The notes: generated by a model from the letters alone, not told the origin. Shown: positions 27,012 through 37,405, counted from the first letter of the stretch. The stretch: 64,000 nt of DNA from Stieleria tagensis (GCF_024129865.1 NZ_JAMYFE010000030.1:62001-126000), one strand, 5' to 3'. Program-made: numbers and translations.

Positions 27012-27875
27012 CTAGGCGTTTTGTTTGCGGACGTCCCGTGGGGACGATCCTGTCACCAGTCGAAATTGTCGACTGAAATAGTTGCTGTCGCTGAATCCGA
27101 CCGCCAATGCGATGCGGGTGATACTGTCGTCGGTTTGCTGTAGCAATTGACAGGCACGTCGTATTCTCAGGCGGATCAGATACTTGATCGGTGGGGATCC
27201 CATGATCGATTCAAAGGTGCGAATGAAATTGCGGCGCGACATGCCAGAAATCTCGATTAACTCATCCAGTGTGATCGGATCGGAATAGTGACGTTCAAGG
27301 TGTGTGATCGCTTCGGCAATTCGCAACAGCGATTTGCTTTGCGGGTTGCGAGATCGGCTATAGCAGCGCGACAGGAATGTCACCAATTGCAATAGTGTGG
27401 TCGTGGCCATCACGCCAAACCCCGCGGCGCGATCGTCCAATTCCGCTTCCAGTTGATCGGCCAGACGGACCGCTTCGATCAGTTCCACGGGGGTCAGTTG
27501 CAATCGGCTATTGAACATGTGCCGCTTTCGCCAGGCCGGTTCCAATGTGAACAGCGCGTGGTATCCCGACAGCGAGTTTAGGTCGCTGAAATTCATCGGC
27601 AGCTCGTTGGCATCGAACATCACATTGATCAGACGCAGTCGATCCATGTTCAAGTAGTCGTGTGGTCGCTCGCCGCCAATCACAAATGTGTCACCGGTGA
27701 CCAGTTCATACGAATCTTCGCCCGTCAGGTGCACACCCTTGCCACCGGTGATGATCACGATTTCAGAGAATTCGTGCGAATGCAGGCCAAAGGGTTGCTG
27801 TGGGTCGCGTCGCTCCACAACGATCGGGAACCCGTCCTCGTGAAACCAGTCCTGCTTGCGAAGTTTGCGGATCAA
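27012..27875 (-). CDS. AraC-family regulator, probable rhamnose-responsive activator
   Basis: A 287-residue AraC/XylS regulator read from a TTG codon at 27875; no in-frame ATG lies near the N-terminus. Residues about 15-100 form the cupin sensor domain ([33 protein letters not shown]). The last about 95 residues hold two helix-turn-helix units ([19 protein letters not shown] and [20 protein letters not shown]), ending in the family consensus. The layout resembles RhaS/RhaR. It is divergent from L-rhamnose isomerase with about 200 bp between them, so it most likely senses L-rhamnose and activates the catabolic operon. No second AraC gene is present, so autoregulation is likely but unproven. 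Confidence 0.9.
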   Translation of the reverse strand: MIRKLRKQDWFHEDGFPIVVERRDPQQPFGLHSHEFSEIVIITGGKGVHLTGEDSYELVTGDTFVIGGERPHDYLNMDRLRLINVMFDANELPMNFSDLNSLSGYHALFTLEPAWRKRHMFNSRLQLTPVELIEAVRLADQLEAELDDRAAGFGVMATTTLLQLVTFLSRCYSRSRNPQSKSLLRIAEAITHLERHYSDPITLDELIEISGMSRRNFIRTFESIMGSPPIKYLIRLRIRRACQLLQQTDDSITRIALAVGFSDSNYFSRQFRLVTGSSPRDVRKQNA

Positions 27876-28074
27876 CAGAATGGGGCCGGAGATTGGAATG
27901 CCGGGGGCGTCGTCACTGCCAGGGTCGTCAGTGCCTGCGTTTTGGCACTATTGTGCTAGTCAGGGACACGATCGTCAAGGTTTTAGATGGGCCGCTGGGG
28001 TATGTTGCGGACATCAAGGCGACGGTAGGTTGCCTGAAGGAAGATTTGCATGCCCCTGTTGCCAGCGTAATCCC
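27876..28074. promoter_or_regulatory. Divergent regulator/rhaA control region
   Basis: About 200 bp separate the AraC regulator from rhaA and must contain the operators for both. A small palindrome GCAC-TATT-GTGC lies at 27945-27956. An inverted pair CACTG/CAGTG lies just upstream at about 27914-27933. AraC-type proteins often bind direct repeats, which I could not define with certainty, so these sites are candidates only. No confident -35/-10 pair was found. Confidence 0.3.
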
Positions 28075-29358
28075 ATGACAAAACCGGCCTCGATCGAGTC
28101 AGCTTTTCAGCTTGCCAAGGAGCAATACCAAGCGATCGGCGTGAATGTGGACGCTGCTCTGCAGCGGATGCATGACATCGCGATCTCAGTTCACTGTTGG
28201 CAGGGCGATGACGTTTCGGGCTTCGAGGGAGACCAGGGGGCGCTGGGCAACGGGCTGGCTGTCACCGGCAATTATCCCGGACGGGCTCGCACGCCGGCGG
28301 AACTGCGGAGCGATTTGGAACTCGCCTATTCGTTGATCCCAGGCAAGCATCGACTGAACTTGCACGCATTGTATGGCGAATTTGATGGGCCGGTCGATCG
28401 CGATCAGATCGGAATCGAGCACTTTCAAGGCTGGATCGATTGGTCTCGCAGCCAAGGCGTGAGTTTGGATTTCAACCCCAGCTATTTTTCTCACGCCAAT
28501 GCAGCCGACGGATTTACGTTGGCGCATCCCGATTCAGGCATCCGCCAGTTTTGGATCGATCACGGCATCGCCTGTCGACGCATCGCAGCGGCAATGGGCA
28601 AGGCGCAGGGCAATCCCTGTCTGGATAATTTTTGGGTGCCGGACGGATACAAGGATTCACCGGCATGTCGCAAAGCACCTCGGGAACGACTGGCGGCATC
28701 ACTCGACGAGATCTTTGCGGAGAATCTGTCGCCGGAGCACACGCTCGATGCGGTCGAGTGCAAACTGTTTGGCATCGGCAGCGAAAGCTACGTCGTTGGT
28801 TCCCACGAGTTCTACATGGGATATGCGATTTCGCGAAACAAAGTGCTGTGCTTGGATGCCGGTCACTTTCATCCCACCGAAGTGATTTCGGACAAAATCT
28901 CGTCGGTGCTGATGTACGTTCCGGAATTGCTGCTTCACGTCAGCCGCGGTGTGCGTTGGGATAGCGACCATGTGGTGACCTATAGCGATGAATTGCAAGC
29001 GATCATGCAAGAGATCATTCGTGGCGATTATCTGGATCGTGTTCATATCGGTCTGGATTTCTTTGACGCCAGCATCAATCGTGTCGCCGCCTGGGCGATC
29101 GGCACTCGGAACACTTTGAAAGCCGCCTTGGCAGCTTTGTTGGAGCCCACCGAAACACTCCAGCAGCTAGAACGCGAGGGCGACTACACCGCGCGCCTGG
29201 TGTTGATGGAAGAACAGAAGACGATGCCATTGGGAGCCGTTTGGGATCACTACTGCCAATCCAGTGGCGTTCCCGTCGGAGCCGAGTGGTTGCAGAGAGT
29301 CCGCCAATACGAACAGGCAACCTTGTCGCAGCGCAGCAATCATTCGGCGATCGTCTAG
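28075..29358 (+). CDS. rhaA: L-rhamnose isomerase
   Basis: A 427-residue cytoplasmic enzyme that converts L-rhamnose to L-rhamnulose. The ATG at 28075 starts [18 protein letters not shown], the normal RhaA N-terminus; the frame stays open upstream but the extra residues are not family-like. Conserved blocks include [37 protein letters not shown]-type residues around [49 protein letters not shown] and [14 protein letters not shown]. The metal ligands fall in the DAGHFHP and LDFFDAS segments. Length matches the family (about 420). It is the first gene of the rhamnose operon and is transcribed away from the AraC regulator. No rhamnulokinase gene is present in the window. Confidence 0.95.
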   Translation: MTKPASIESAFQLAKEQYQAIGVNVDAALQRMHDIAISVHCWQGDDVSGFEGDQGALGNGLAVTGNYPGRARTPAELRSDLELAYSLIPGKHRLNLHALYGEFDGPVDRDQIGIEHFQGWIDWSRSQGVSLDFNPSYFSHANAADGFTLAHPDSGIRQFWIDHGIACRRIAAAMGKAQGNPCLDNFWVPDGYKDSPACRKAPRERLAASLDEIFAENLSPEHTLDAVECKLFGIGSESYVVGSHEFYMGYAISRNKVLCLDAGHFHPTEVISDKISSVLMYVPELLLHVSRGVRWDSDHVVTYSDELQAIMQEIIRGDYLDRVHIGLDFFDASINRVAAWAIGTRNTLKAALAALLEPTETLQQLEREGDYTARLVLMEEQKTMPLGAVWDHYCQSSGVPVGAEWLQRVRQYEQATLSQRSNHSAIV

Positions 29359-29410
29359 TACGCGGTCGGGCTTTTTTTTAATCATCCAGCTCTCATCAAC
29401 CAGTTCACCA

Positions 29411-30895
29411 ATGACGGAAAAAACATCCAGTGCAGGCGGAGAATTTGAGCGTCAACCGGTGCCGGATTCGGCGCTGTTGGGTTCAGGGAAATTCTGGGGG
29501 ATGTATGCCGGGGAACATGCCGCCGGCACCGAATTCATGATCGGGCCGCTCTTTCTGGCTGCCGGCGCCAGTCTTGCCGATTTGCTGCTGGGGTTGCTGC
29601 TAGGCAACTTCCTGGCAGTCCTGACCTGGCGATTTTTAGTTGTGCCGATTGCGATGGCCAAACGGCTGACGCTGTACTACCAACTCGAACGGATCGCCGG
29701 TGGTTCGTTGGTCAAGTTTTACAATTTGATCAATGGTCTGTTGTTCTGTTTTCTGGCTGGTGCGATGGTCACCGTTTCGGCCTCGGCCGTGGGCGTGCCA
29801 TTTGATATTTCGTTTGATGTGCCGAGCAACATGTTTGGTCTCAGCAATCCATCGTTCACGATGCTGGTGGCCATCGTCGGTATCGTGATCGCAGTGGTTG
29901 CCGCTGGCGGTTATGAACGCGTCGCCCGTGTCGCCAACATTGCAGCGCCGTGGATGATCGCGGTGTTTGCGGCCTGTGGAATTGTGTCCCTGGCGCAGCT
30001 CGATGCGACCAACCTGGCGGCCTTGACCGAGGGACGGTTTTGGAGCGATGCGGTGACATTCGTGCAATCGCATGACGGCGAACAATCGTTTGGGTTTTGG
30101 CAGATTGTGGTGTTTGCTTGGTTGTGCAATGGTGCGATGCACTTTGGGATGGCTGATCTATCAATCTTTCGCTTCGCACGGCACAAAGCATCCGGCTGGG
30201 CGCCGGCGATCGGCATGTTTCTCGGTCACTACATGGCCTGGATCGCCGCCGCGCTGTTGTTGGCCGCGCTGATCAAATTGCAACCTGATTTGGCACTGCA
30301 GACGGTTGCCGAGGGTGCAGAAGATGTCGGATTGCCAGGAACCGTTGTCGCCAACCCCGGCCAGCTTGCATTCGCATCGCTCGGTTGGGCAGGGATCATT
30401 TGTGTGGTGATCGCCGGATGGACGACTGCGAATCCAACGATCTATCGCGCCGGGTTAGCGTTTCAAGGAGTGCTGCCCAAGACCTCGCGCACGGCGATGA
30501 CGTTGGTTGCCGGTGCAGTGGCAACCATCGCCGGAGCCTTCCCGAACTTGTCTGCCCAGTTGCTCGGATTCGTTGGCACCTACGGCACGGTGCTGGGGCC
30601 GATGGGGGCGGTGATCTTTGTTGATTACTACCTGATGAAAAAATTCGGACTGCGCGATGAATATGCGACTCATAGCGGAACGCAGGTCAACGTGGCTGTG
30701 ATGGTCGCTTGGTTATTACCCGTTGCCGTCGGCTTGTATCTGATCTTTTGGAAAGGCTTGTTCGCCGCCTATGCGGTGATTCCCTGCTGGGTCGCTTGTG
30801 GGCTGTTGTATTTGGTGATTAGCAAATTCACACAGAAACCATCCGTGTTGCAAGCGACTGAGTCCGTTACCGATCCATCCAACCCAGGGCTTTGA
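29411..30895 (+). CDS. NCS1-like permease, candidate rhamnose transporter
   Basis: A 494-residue polytopic membrane protein with about 12 hydrophobic helices; ATG 29411 was chosen because it lies 52 bp after rhaA and precedes a soluble N-terminal tail. Sequence style resembles the nucleobase:cation symporter-1 / cytosine-permease group: GMYAGEHAAGTEFMIGPLFL, GNFLAVLTWRFLVVPIAM, GWAGIICVVIAGWTTANPTIYRAGL and GTYGTVLGPMGAVIFVDYYL. NCS1 members usually import purines, pyrimidines or related cations. Here the location between rhaA and a GH78 rhamnosidase argues for import of L-rhamnose or an oligosaccharide, which is inference. The next small gene begins immediately after its stop. Confidence 0.85.
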   Translation: MTEKTSSAGGEFERQPVPDSALLGSGKFWGMYAGEHAAGTEFMIGPLFLAAGASLADLLLGLLLGNFLAVLTWRFLVVPIAMAKRLTLYYQLERIAGGSLVKFYNLINGLLFCFLAGAMVTVSASAVGVPFDISFDVPSNMFGLSNPSFTMLVAIVGIVIAVVAAGGYERVARVANIAAPWMIAVFAACGIVSLAQLDATNLAALTEGRFWSDAVTFVQSHDGEQSFGFWQIVVFAWLCNGAMHFGMADLSIFRFARHKASGWAPAIGMFLGHYMAWIAAALLLAALIKLQPDLALQTVAEGAEDVGLPGTVVANPGQLAFASLGWAGIICVVIAGWTTANPTIYRAGLAFQGVLPKTSRTAMTLVAGAVATIAGAFPNLSAQLLGFVGTYGTVLGPMGAVIFVDYYLMKKFGLRDEYATHSGTQVNVAVMVAWLLPVAVGLYLIFWKGLFAAYAVIPCWVACGLLYLVISKFTQKPSVLQATESVTDPSNPGL

Positions 30896-30896
30896 A

Positions 30897-31094
30897 ATGT
30901 ACGCGATCGCTAAAGCTGCCTCCTTGATTTCGCTCTGTTGTGTGATCCTTCCCTGCCTCCTTCATTTTGCGGGTCTGATCGGATTGGAAACGGTGAAGAT
31001 CACCGCTCTGGTCGGCACGATTGGATGGTTCATCGCCACGCCGGTTTGGATGAGTCGAAAGTTGCCGGTCGATGCCGCAGAAGTTGACATTTAG
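30897..31094 (+). CDS. Small two-helix membrane protein of the rhamnose operon
   Basis: A 65-residue protein whose ATG lies one base after the permease stop codon, indicating tight coupling. It has two hydrophobic segments (LISLCCVILPCLLHFAGLIG and ITALVGTIGWFIATPVW) and a short charged C-terminus (SRKLPVDAAEVDI). I do not recognise a family. The position suggests an accessory subunit or stabiliser of the NCS1-like transporter, comparable to small partners of other secondary transporters. This is inference from context alone. Confidence 0.7.
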   Translation: MYAIAKAASLISLCCVILPCLLHFAGLIGLETVKITALVGTIGWFIATPVWMSRKLPVDAAEVDI

Positions 31095-31148
31095 TGCCGG
31101 CTCGAATCTCAGTCAGCCACTCGATACAACCAGTCATTTGTTGAACTT

Positions 31149-34100
31149 ATGAAATTCGCTTCCACTTGCTCCGTTCTGATTATCACCGGTCTACTGGTCT
31201 CTGCGCATGCCGTTGCATTGGAACCGACGCACCTGCGATGTGAGTACCTGGACGACCCGATCGGCATCGACATCACCACACCACGTTTAAGCTGGCGTGT
31301 CGAGTCAGCGGCCCGTGGTGAACACCAATCCGCCTATCGGATTCTTGTTGCATCGTCAGCCGACAAGCTGAACAAGGACCAAGCGGACCTGTGGGATTCA
31401 GGCAAAATCGAATCCGATCAAACGTTGTTCGTCCAGTACGCTGGTAAACCGCTCCGTTCGAGACAACAGTGTTTTTGGAAGGTCCAGGTCTGGAATGGAA
31501 GTGACGACAGTTCTGTGCCCAGCCAGCCAGTGTCCAGCCAGCCAGCGCACTGGTCGATGGCGCTGTTGAATGAATCCGATTGGACGGCGGACTACATTAG
31601 CTATCGCGACTCAGCGCCCATTCATACGGATGTCGAAACACTTTACCTGCCGGCGGCGCGGCAGTATCGCAAACAATTTGCAGCCCCCAAGCAAATTCAG
31701 CGTGCGACGGTCTATGCGACCGCGCTCGGGATCTATGAACTGCACATCAATGGTCGACGAGTTGGTGATGCCCGGTTCACCCCCGGTTGGACGGATTATC
31801 GCCAACGCGCCTACTACAACACCTATGACGTGACGGACCTGATGCAAACCGGGGACAATGCGATCGGGGCCTGGGTCGCAGACGGTTGGTACAGCGGGTA
31901 CGTGGGATTTGGATTGCTGACCGGAATGGGAACCGAAAAAACCGGCCGCGCAATCTACGGTAAAACCCCGTCACTAATGACACAGTTGGAAATCGAGTAC
32001 ACCGACGGCTCGAGGCAGGTTGTCGGCACCGATGCAACTTGGAAAGTGACCGGCAACGGCCCGATTCAAGAGGCTGATTTGCTGATGGGCGAGGCCTATG
32101 ATGCGCGTCGAGAAATGCCCGGTTGGGCGACGGTTGATTTTGATGATCGCAATTGGCAGTCAGCGATTTTGGCCACCGACAACGGCAATCCGACGGCGAC
32201 CTTCTATCAACGTCGCAATCCGGAAAAACCGGGTCAGGGAGTCCGTAATTTAGGGGCCGAAACGAAATTGGGTTTTCAGCGTCCCAAGCTGGAAGCGTTT
32301 CCTGGTGTTCCAGTTCGTGTGACCGAACAGATCCCGGCGAAGAAGGTAACCCAGCGCCGCGAGGGCACGTTCATGTTTGATCTCGGGCAGAACTTTGCCG
32401 GCAGCATACGTTTGCGAGTCAACGGCCCTGCCGGCCAGCGAATTCAGATTCGTTATGGGGAAATGCTGCATCCCGACGGCAGCTTGATGACCGAAAACCT
32501 TCGCAAGGCACGCGCCACTGATTTTTACACCTGCAAGGGTGATCCGGACGGCGAGACCTATGAGCCGAGATTCACCTTTCATGGGTTTCAATTTGTCGAA
32601 CTGGCGAACTGTCCGGGCGATCCAGGACTGGACGCTGTCACCGGGCTGGTGCTGCACAGCGACACGCCAATGACCAGCACGTTCGAGTGCAGTGATGCGA
32701 TGGTCAACCAATTGTTCAAGAACGTTGTCTGGACGCAGCGGGCAAATTTCCTGGACCTGCCCACCGATTGCCCTCAACGCGACGAGCGAATGGGCTGGAC
32801 CGGCGACGCCCAGGCCTATGTCGCAACGGCTGCTTACAATGCCGACATCGGTGCGTTTTACACCAAATGGCTGCGCGAGTTGATGGAATCACAGCGTCCC
32901 AGCGGCGCGTTCCCCGGTTACGCCCCGTTTCCCTTTCAACACGGCTGGGATTTTGGCACCGCCTGGGCCGACGCCGGCGTGATTTGCCCGTGGACGATCT
33001 GGCAGTTCTATGGCGATACACAGGTGATCGAAGATTGCTGGCAACCGATGACCCGTTTCATGGACTGGCGCAAACGCACCAGTGTCAATGATTTGGGTGT
33101 GACGCACGGGAACGCTTGGGGCGACTGGTTGGCGCAAGGCGCCGACACACCGCTCGATTATGTTGACACGATCTACTTTGCGATCTCTGCCAAGATGATG
33201 TCCGAGATGGCCGATGCGACAGGACGCGGTGCAGAAGCTGCGGCGTACCGCAGCCAGTTTGAAAAGACAAAAGCGGCTTTTCAAGCGAAGTATCTACGCG
33301 ACGACGGTAGTGTGAACATCAACACGCAAACGGCACAGGCGCTCGCCTTGTTCGCAGACTTGATTCCGGCCGACAAACGCGAATCAACCGGTCGTCATCT
33401 GGCAAAGATGCTGAATGAGAACGGCAATCACATGGCGACCGGTTTCCTGGGGACACGCCCGTTGTTACCGGTGCTCTCTGCATCCGGCCAAAACGATTTG
33501 GCCGCGTTCTTGTTGCAGTCGCGCGAGTTTCCGTCCTGGGGTTATGAAATCGCCAACGGAGCGACGACGATCTGGGAACGCTGGGACAGCTACACCAAAG
33601 AAGACGCCTTTGGCCGTCACAACGCCGCCATGAATTCGTTTTCGCATTACGCCTTTGGTGCAGTTTGCGAATGGATGTTTGCGACGTTGGCCGGGATTCA
33701 ATCCGATGGGCCCGGTTTCAAGAAAATCTTGATTTGCCCCAATCCACCGGCACCCGGCAGCAATGCCATGCAACCCGCGATCGACTGGGTCAATGCATCG
33801 TATGAATCGATTCACGGCACGATTCGAAGTGACTGGAAAATTGACGATGGTGTGTTCCATTTGAACGTCTCCATCCCGGCCAACACGACGGCGAAAGTCT
33901 GCTTGCCGACGACGGATGCGACCAGTATCACCGAAAGTGGAAAATCGATAGAAGGGAATCCCCATGTCAGTTTGCTTCACCACGAAGACAAACTGGCGGT
34001 GCTTGCGGTTGAATCGGGAAGTTACGCCTTCTCTGCGACCAGCGGGATCCCCACGTCAGCGGTGGCGTTCAAAACGTCCCCGCCTGCCGACCATTCGGTC

Positions 34101-34556
34101 AATCCGGACGGGATCGATTTGACCGCTGCAAAGAAAATTGCGAGCTGGGATTTTAGTCAGCCGGCGGAGGTCGCCCAGTGGACCGATCGAAAAGGCGTCC
34201 AGATCAAGCAACGCGACGGCAAGGTGTTTCTAGTCGCCAGCGGTAACGATTCTCAGCTGGCCGTTCGATTGGATCACGAGGCAGCGGGCAGGCTGGTGAT
34301 CGAACTGGTCGCGATGCCGTCCAAGGGAGCCACCAGTCAGTTCTATTGGGCGTTGCCGGGGCGCGGGTTCAACGGCACACAACAGACCAAACGCCCCTTG
34401 GCGGCCACCAACACTGTCAACGCGTATCTGTTTGCAATTCCCGGCAACGGCCCCGTAAAGAAGCTACGATTCGATCCCTTCGCGACCTACGACCAGTATG
34501 CTGATGTCGGCGAAATGATGATCGAGTCGATTTCCGTGTATCAATTGGCAAAGTAG
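31149..34556 (+). CDS. Alpha-L-rhamnosidase, GH78, with C-terminal extension
   Basis: A 1135-residue secreted glycoside hydrolase of family 78 that releases alpha-linked L-rhamnose from glycans. The signal peptide ends near VALEP. N-terminal beta-sandwich modules come first (LRCEYLDDPIGIDITTPRLS, RATVYATALGIYELHINGRR). The (alpha/alpha)6 barrel follows, with CPQRDERMGWTGDAQAY (Asp545, Glu546, Asp553) and GATTIWERWDS (Glu810), positions that carry the catalytic acids in this family. The terminal about 160 residues (from about 980, AVAFKTSPPADHSVNPDG onward) are an additional beta-rich domain that may bind carbohydrate. It lies 54 bp after the small membrane gene. It should generate the rhamnose taken in and isomerised by the upstream products. 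Confidence 0.95.
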   Translation: MKFASTCSVLIITGLLVSAHAVALEPTHLRCEYLDDPIGIDITTPRLSWRVESAARGEHQSAYRILVASSADKLNKDQADLWDSGKIESDQTLFVQYAGKPLRSRQQCFWKVQVWNGSDDSSVPSQPVSSQPAHWSMALLNESDWTADYISYRDSAPIHTDVETLYLPAARQYRKQFAAPKQIQRATVYATALGIYELHINGRRVGDARFTPGWTDYRQRAYYNTYDVTDLMQTGDNAIGAWVADGWYSGYVGFGLLTGMGTEKTGRAIYGKTPSLMTQLEIEYTDGSRQVVGTDATWKVTGNGPIQEADLLMGEAYDARREMPGWATVDFDDRNWQSAILATDNGNPTATFYQRRNPEKPGQGVRNLGAETKLGFQRPKLEAFPGVPVRVTEQIPAKKVTQRREGTFMFDLGQNFAGSIRLRVNGPAGQRIQIRYGEMLHPDGSLMTENLRKARATDFYTCKGDPDGETYEPRFTFHGFQFVELANCPGDPGLDAVTGLVLHSDTPMTSTFECSDAMVNQLFKNVVWTQRANFLDLPTDCPQRDERMGWTGDAQAYVATAAYNADIGAFYTKWLRELMESQRPSGAFPGYAPFPFQHGWDFGTAWADAGVICPWTIWQFYGDTQVIEDCWQPMTRFMDWRKRTSVNDLGVTHGNAWGDWLAQGADTPLDYVDTIYFAISAKMMSEMADATGRGAEAAAYRSQFEKTKAAFQAKYLRDDGSVNINTQTAQALALFADLIPADKRESTGRHLAKMLNENGNHMATGFLGTRPLLPVLSASGQNDLAAFLLQSREFPSWGYEIANGATTIWERWDSYTKEDAFGRHNAAMNSFSHYAFGAVCEWMFATLAGIQSDGPGFKKILICPNPPAPGSNAMQPAIDWVNASYESIHGTIRSDWKIDDGVFHLNVSIPANTTAKVCLPTTDATSITESGKSIEGNPHVSLLHHEDKLAVLAVESGSYAFSATSGIPTSAVAFKTSPPADHSVNPDGIDLTAAKKIASWDFSQPAEVAQWTDRKGVQIKQRDGKVFLVASGNDSQLAVRLDHEAAGRLVIELVAMPSKGATSQFYWALPGRGFNGTQQTKRPLAATNTVNAYLFAIPGNGPVKKLRFDPFATYDQYADVGEMMIESISVYQLAK

Positions 34557-34603
34557 AGCGGATCAACGGTTCGCCATATCCCCCCCTCCCAAGGACCCCA
34601 GAA

Positions 34604-36091
34604 ATGAGCCTGACCAGTCAAGTTGAATTGCTTCCCGAAGTCGAAGCTTTTTTGAACAAGAGTCCGTTTGCCAGTTTTGTTGGCGGCCAGGAATTCCCGT
34701 CGGGGTCAGGCGAATTGATTGCCACGATCGATCCGGGTTCCGGTCAGACGCTTGCGGAAATCCACGATCTGAATGCGGCTGAGATCGACCGAGCCGTTGA
34801 TATCGCTAGCGATGCCTTTCCGGCGTGGGCAAAATTGTCCCAAGGCGAACGCAGCAAAATCCTGTTGCGCCTGGCCGACGCCGTCGAGCAGCACAAGCCG
34901 ATCATTGCGCAGATCGAAGCACTTGATGCGGGCAAGATCCAAGCCCAGGCGGCTGGCGACGTCCAGAATTTTGTGGACACGTTGCGTTATTTCGTCGGCC
35001 TGGCAGACAAGGTTGAACTGCGAACCAAACTGGACGTGCCCGGACATGATGCCTGGACGTTCAAGCAGCCTTGGGGAGCGTGTGCATTTATCTTTCCTTG
35101 GAATTTCCCATTCCTGTTGATCGGCTGGGGAATCTCACCTGCACTGGCCGCCGGCAACACCGTGGTCATCAAACCGGCCGAAGACACTTCGCTCTCGGCA
35201 CTCTATTTGGCTCAGTTGGCAACCGAAGTCGGCGTTCCCGACGGTGTGATCAATGTCGTCACGGGGCGGGGTGCCGTCGCCGGTGCCGCCCTGTCAGCCA
35301 ATGCCAAGATCAAACGCATGTCGTTCACCGGTTCACCGGAGGTCGGTCAATTGGTCGGTGAAGCTTGCGGACGTAATTTGGTTCCGGTCAAACTGGAACT
35401 GGGCGGCAAAGGTGCCGCGGTTGTGTTCGACGATGTCGATGTCAAAGCAACCGCAGAAGCCTTGGTCGGTGCGATCACCTTCCACAGCGGCCAGGTCTGT
35501 TGTGATGCCACGCGTTGGCTGATCCAGGAAGACATCTACGACGAATTTGTCGCCCACTGCATTGAGCAGATGAAGCAGGTGCAGATCGGACACCCACTGG
35601 ATCCGCAGAGTCAAATGGGACCGGTGGTGAATCCCAAACAATGCCAGCGAGTGCTGGGCTATCAGGAAAAAGGCCAAGCCGCTGGCGCAGAGTGTTTATA
35701 CGGCGGAGGCCCGGCGACGGTGGATGGGTTCACTGGGAACTACGTCAATCCGGCGCTGTTGGCCGGCGATTTGGAAAACGTTGCCGCTCGCGAAGAGATT
35801 TTTGGACCGGTCGCTTACTTGGCAAAATTTGATTCCGAGGAGCAGGCGATCGCGATGGCCAACGACACCGACTATGGTTTAGCCAACAGCGTCTGGACCA
35901 AAGACAATGACCGAGCCGCGCGAGTCGCCGAAGCGATGGTGGCCGGCAATAGTTGGATCAATGCCCACAACGTGTTTGCCCACGGCGTGCCCTATGGTGG
36001 AGTCAATAAGAGCGGAATGGGCGGCGGCGTGCTGTCGGTCGAAACTCTGATGGACTATTACCGCAGCACATCCGTCGTACGCCCTCTGTAA
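34604..36091 (+). CDS. Aldehyde dehydrogenase, probable lactaldehyde dehydrogenase
   Basis: A 495-residue NAD(P)-dependent aldehyde dehydrogenase. An AAGGA ribosome-binding sequence precedes the ATG at 34604. Catalytic Glu265 lies in LELGGKG and nucleophile Cys299 in GQVCCDATR. The cofactor-binding segment FIFPWNFPFLLIGWGISPAL and the family C-terminus VNKSGMGGGVLSVETLMDYY are intact. Within a rhamnose operon the expected substrate is L-lactaldehyde, which aldol cleavage of L-rhamnulose-1-phosphate yields, giving L-lactate as product. This assignment rests on context, since the general ALDH sequence does not fix the substrate. The length is typical. It is followed 22 bp later by the aldolase gene. 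Confidence 0.92.
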   Translation: MSLTSQVELLPEVEAFLNKSPFASFVGGQEFPSGSGELIATIDPGSGQTLAEIHDLNAAEIDRAVDIASDAFPAWAKLSQGERSKILLRLADAVEQHKPIIAQIEALDAGKIQAQAAGDVQNFVDTLRYFVGLADKVELRTKLDVPGHDAWTFKQPWGACAFIFPWNFPFLLIGWGISPALAAGNTVVIKPAEDTSLSALYLAQLATEVGVPDGVINVVTGRGAVAGAALSANAKIKRMSFTGSPEVGQLVGEACGRNLVPVKLELGGKGAAVVFDDVDVKATAEALVGAITFHSGQVCCDATRWLIQEDIYDEFVAHCIEQMKQVQIGHPLDPQSQMGPVVNPKQCQRVLGYQEKGQAAGAECLYGGGPATVDGFTGNYVNPALLAGDLENVAAREEIFGPVAYLAKFDSEEQAIAMANDTDYGLANSVWTKDNDRAARVAEAMVAGNSWINAHNVFAHGVPYGGVNKSGMGGGVLSVETLMDYYRSTSVVRPL

Positions 36092-36112
36092 GTCCGACTC
36101 GGAAACAACAAG

Positions 36113-37405
36113 ATGAATCAGTGTCGAAATGTCGTTCATCCGCGCGACGAAATCATGCGGACGATGGATCGGATTTACCGCTATCGTATGACGACGACGT
36201 CGGGCGGAAATCTCTCGATTCGCGATGGTGCGGGTGATATCTGGATTTCGCCGGCTCGCGTCGACAAAGGCAATTTGACGCGCAAGGACATCGTCTGTGT
36301 GCGTGCCGATGGGACCGTCGAGGGCCTTCATCCGCCTTCGTCGGAGTTTCCGTTTCACAAAGCGATTTATGCCGCTCGGCCCGACATCCAAGCGATTGTC
36401 CACGCCCACCCGGTGGCATTGGTGGCGTTCAGCATTTGTCGACAGACACCGAACACGCGATTGTTCCACCAAGCTCACAGTGTTTGTGGAAAAGTCGGGT
36501 TTGCTCCCTATGCCTGCCCCGGCAGTGATGCCCTGGGCCAGAGTATCGCTGAGACGTTTGCCAAGTCTTGTGACAGTGTGATCTTGGAAAACCATGGAGT
36601 CGTCGTTGGCGGCGAAAGTCTGGCATCGGCGTTTGAACGATTCGAAGCGTTCGAATTTGTAGGTAAAACACTGATCAAGGCGAAACAGTTGGGCGAGGTC
36701 CGTGTGTTGGACGACCAACAATTGCAACAAGCTGCCCAGCGCGGGGTTGATTTCCAGTCCTACGACCCTGGTGTCGCGTCGGCCGGCGAACAAGAACTCC
36801 GTCGCCAGTTGTGCGATTTTGTTCGCCGCGGTTGCCGGCAACGATTGTTGATCAGCACCGAAGGTAGTTTTTCGGCGCGTGTCGACAGCGAGACCTTCTT
36901 GATCACGCCGACACAGCGCGACCGAGAGTTGCTGGCACCGGATGATTTTGTGTTGGTCAACGGCGACCAGCGTGAAAGCGGAAAACTGGCCAGTCGAGCG
37001 GCGCGAGCCCACCAAGCGATCTATCAAAAACACCCGCATGTTCAGGCCATCGTGTTTGCTCATCCGGTCAATGCGACCGCGTTCAGCGCGACGGAGGTTC
37101 CGCTGGATGTGCGCACGATTCCAGAAAGCTACGTGTTCTTACGCGATGTCCAACGCGCCGCGTACGGCGTCCAGTATGGGAACGACGGAGGAATCGCCGA
37201 TGTCGTCTCGCAAACCAACCCTGCCGCGATTTTGGAAAACGACGGGGTGCTGGTGACCGGATCCAGTGTGTTGGATGCCTTTGATCGTTTGGAAGTGTTG
37301 GAATCAACCGCCGAAGCGGTGATCAATGCCAATGCGATCGGCAAAGTGTCAGTGATGCCCAAGTCCGTGATCGACGAATTGTGCGACGCGTTTAATCTGA
37401 AATGA
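36113..37405 (+). CDS. Tandem class II aldolase, second domain degenerate (candidate rhamnulose-1-phosphate aldolase)
   Basis: A 430-residue protein made of two class II aldolase/adducin domains. Domain 1 (about 10-215) keeps the expected active site: Glu78 in SSEFPFH, His97 and His99 in VHAHP, and His161 in ENHG, the zinc ligands and acid/base of fuculose/rhamnulose-1-phosphate aldolases. Domain 2 (about 225-425) is clearly homologous but altered. The aligned Glu is Ala296, HAH is Phe315-Ala-His317, and ENHG is Glu-Asn-Asp377-Gly. Domain 2 is therefore unlikely to bind zinc or catalyse, and may be structural or regulatory. In this operon the likely reaction is cleavage of L-rhamnulose-1-phosphate to DHAP and L-lactaldehyde. 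Its stop overlaps the sulfatase start (ATGA). Confidence 0.9.
   Translation: MNQCRNVVHPRDEIMRTMDRIYRYRMTTTSGGNLSIRDGAGDIWISPARVDKGNLTRKDIVCVRADGTVEGLHPPSSEFPFHKAIYAARPDIQAIVHAHPVALVAFSICRQTPNTRLFHQAHSVCGKVGFAPYACPGSDALGQSIAETFAKSCDSVILENHGVVVGGESLASAFERFEAFEFVGKTLIKAKQLGEVRVLDDQQLQQAAQRGVDFQSYDPGVASAGEQELRRQLCDFVRRGCRQRLLISTEGSFSARVDSETFLITPTQRDRELLAPDDFVLVNGDQRESGKLASRAARAHQAIYQKHPHVQAIVFAHPVNATAFSATEVPLDVRTIPESYVFLRDVQRAAYGVQYGNDGGIADVVSQTNPAAILENDGVLVTGSSVLDAFDRLEVLESTAEAVINANAIGKVSVMPKSVIDELCDAFNLK

Noticed and set aside
35879-37063. A 394-codon open frame on the minus strand opposite the aldehyde dehydrogenase end and the aldolase
   Set aside because: It is antisense to clear class II aldolase sequence, shows no family-like motifs and follows from the codon bias of the real gene.
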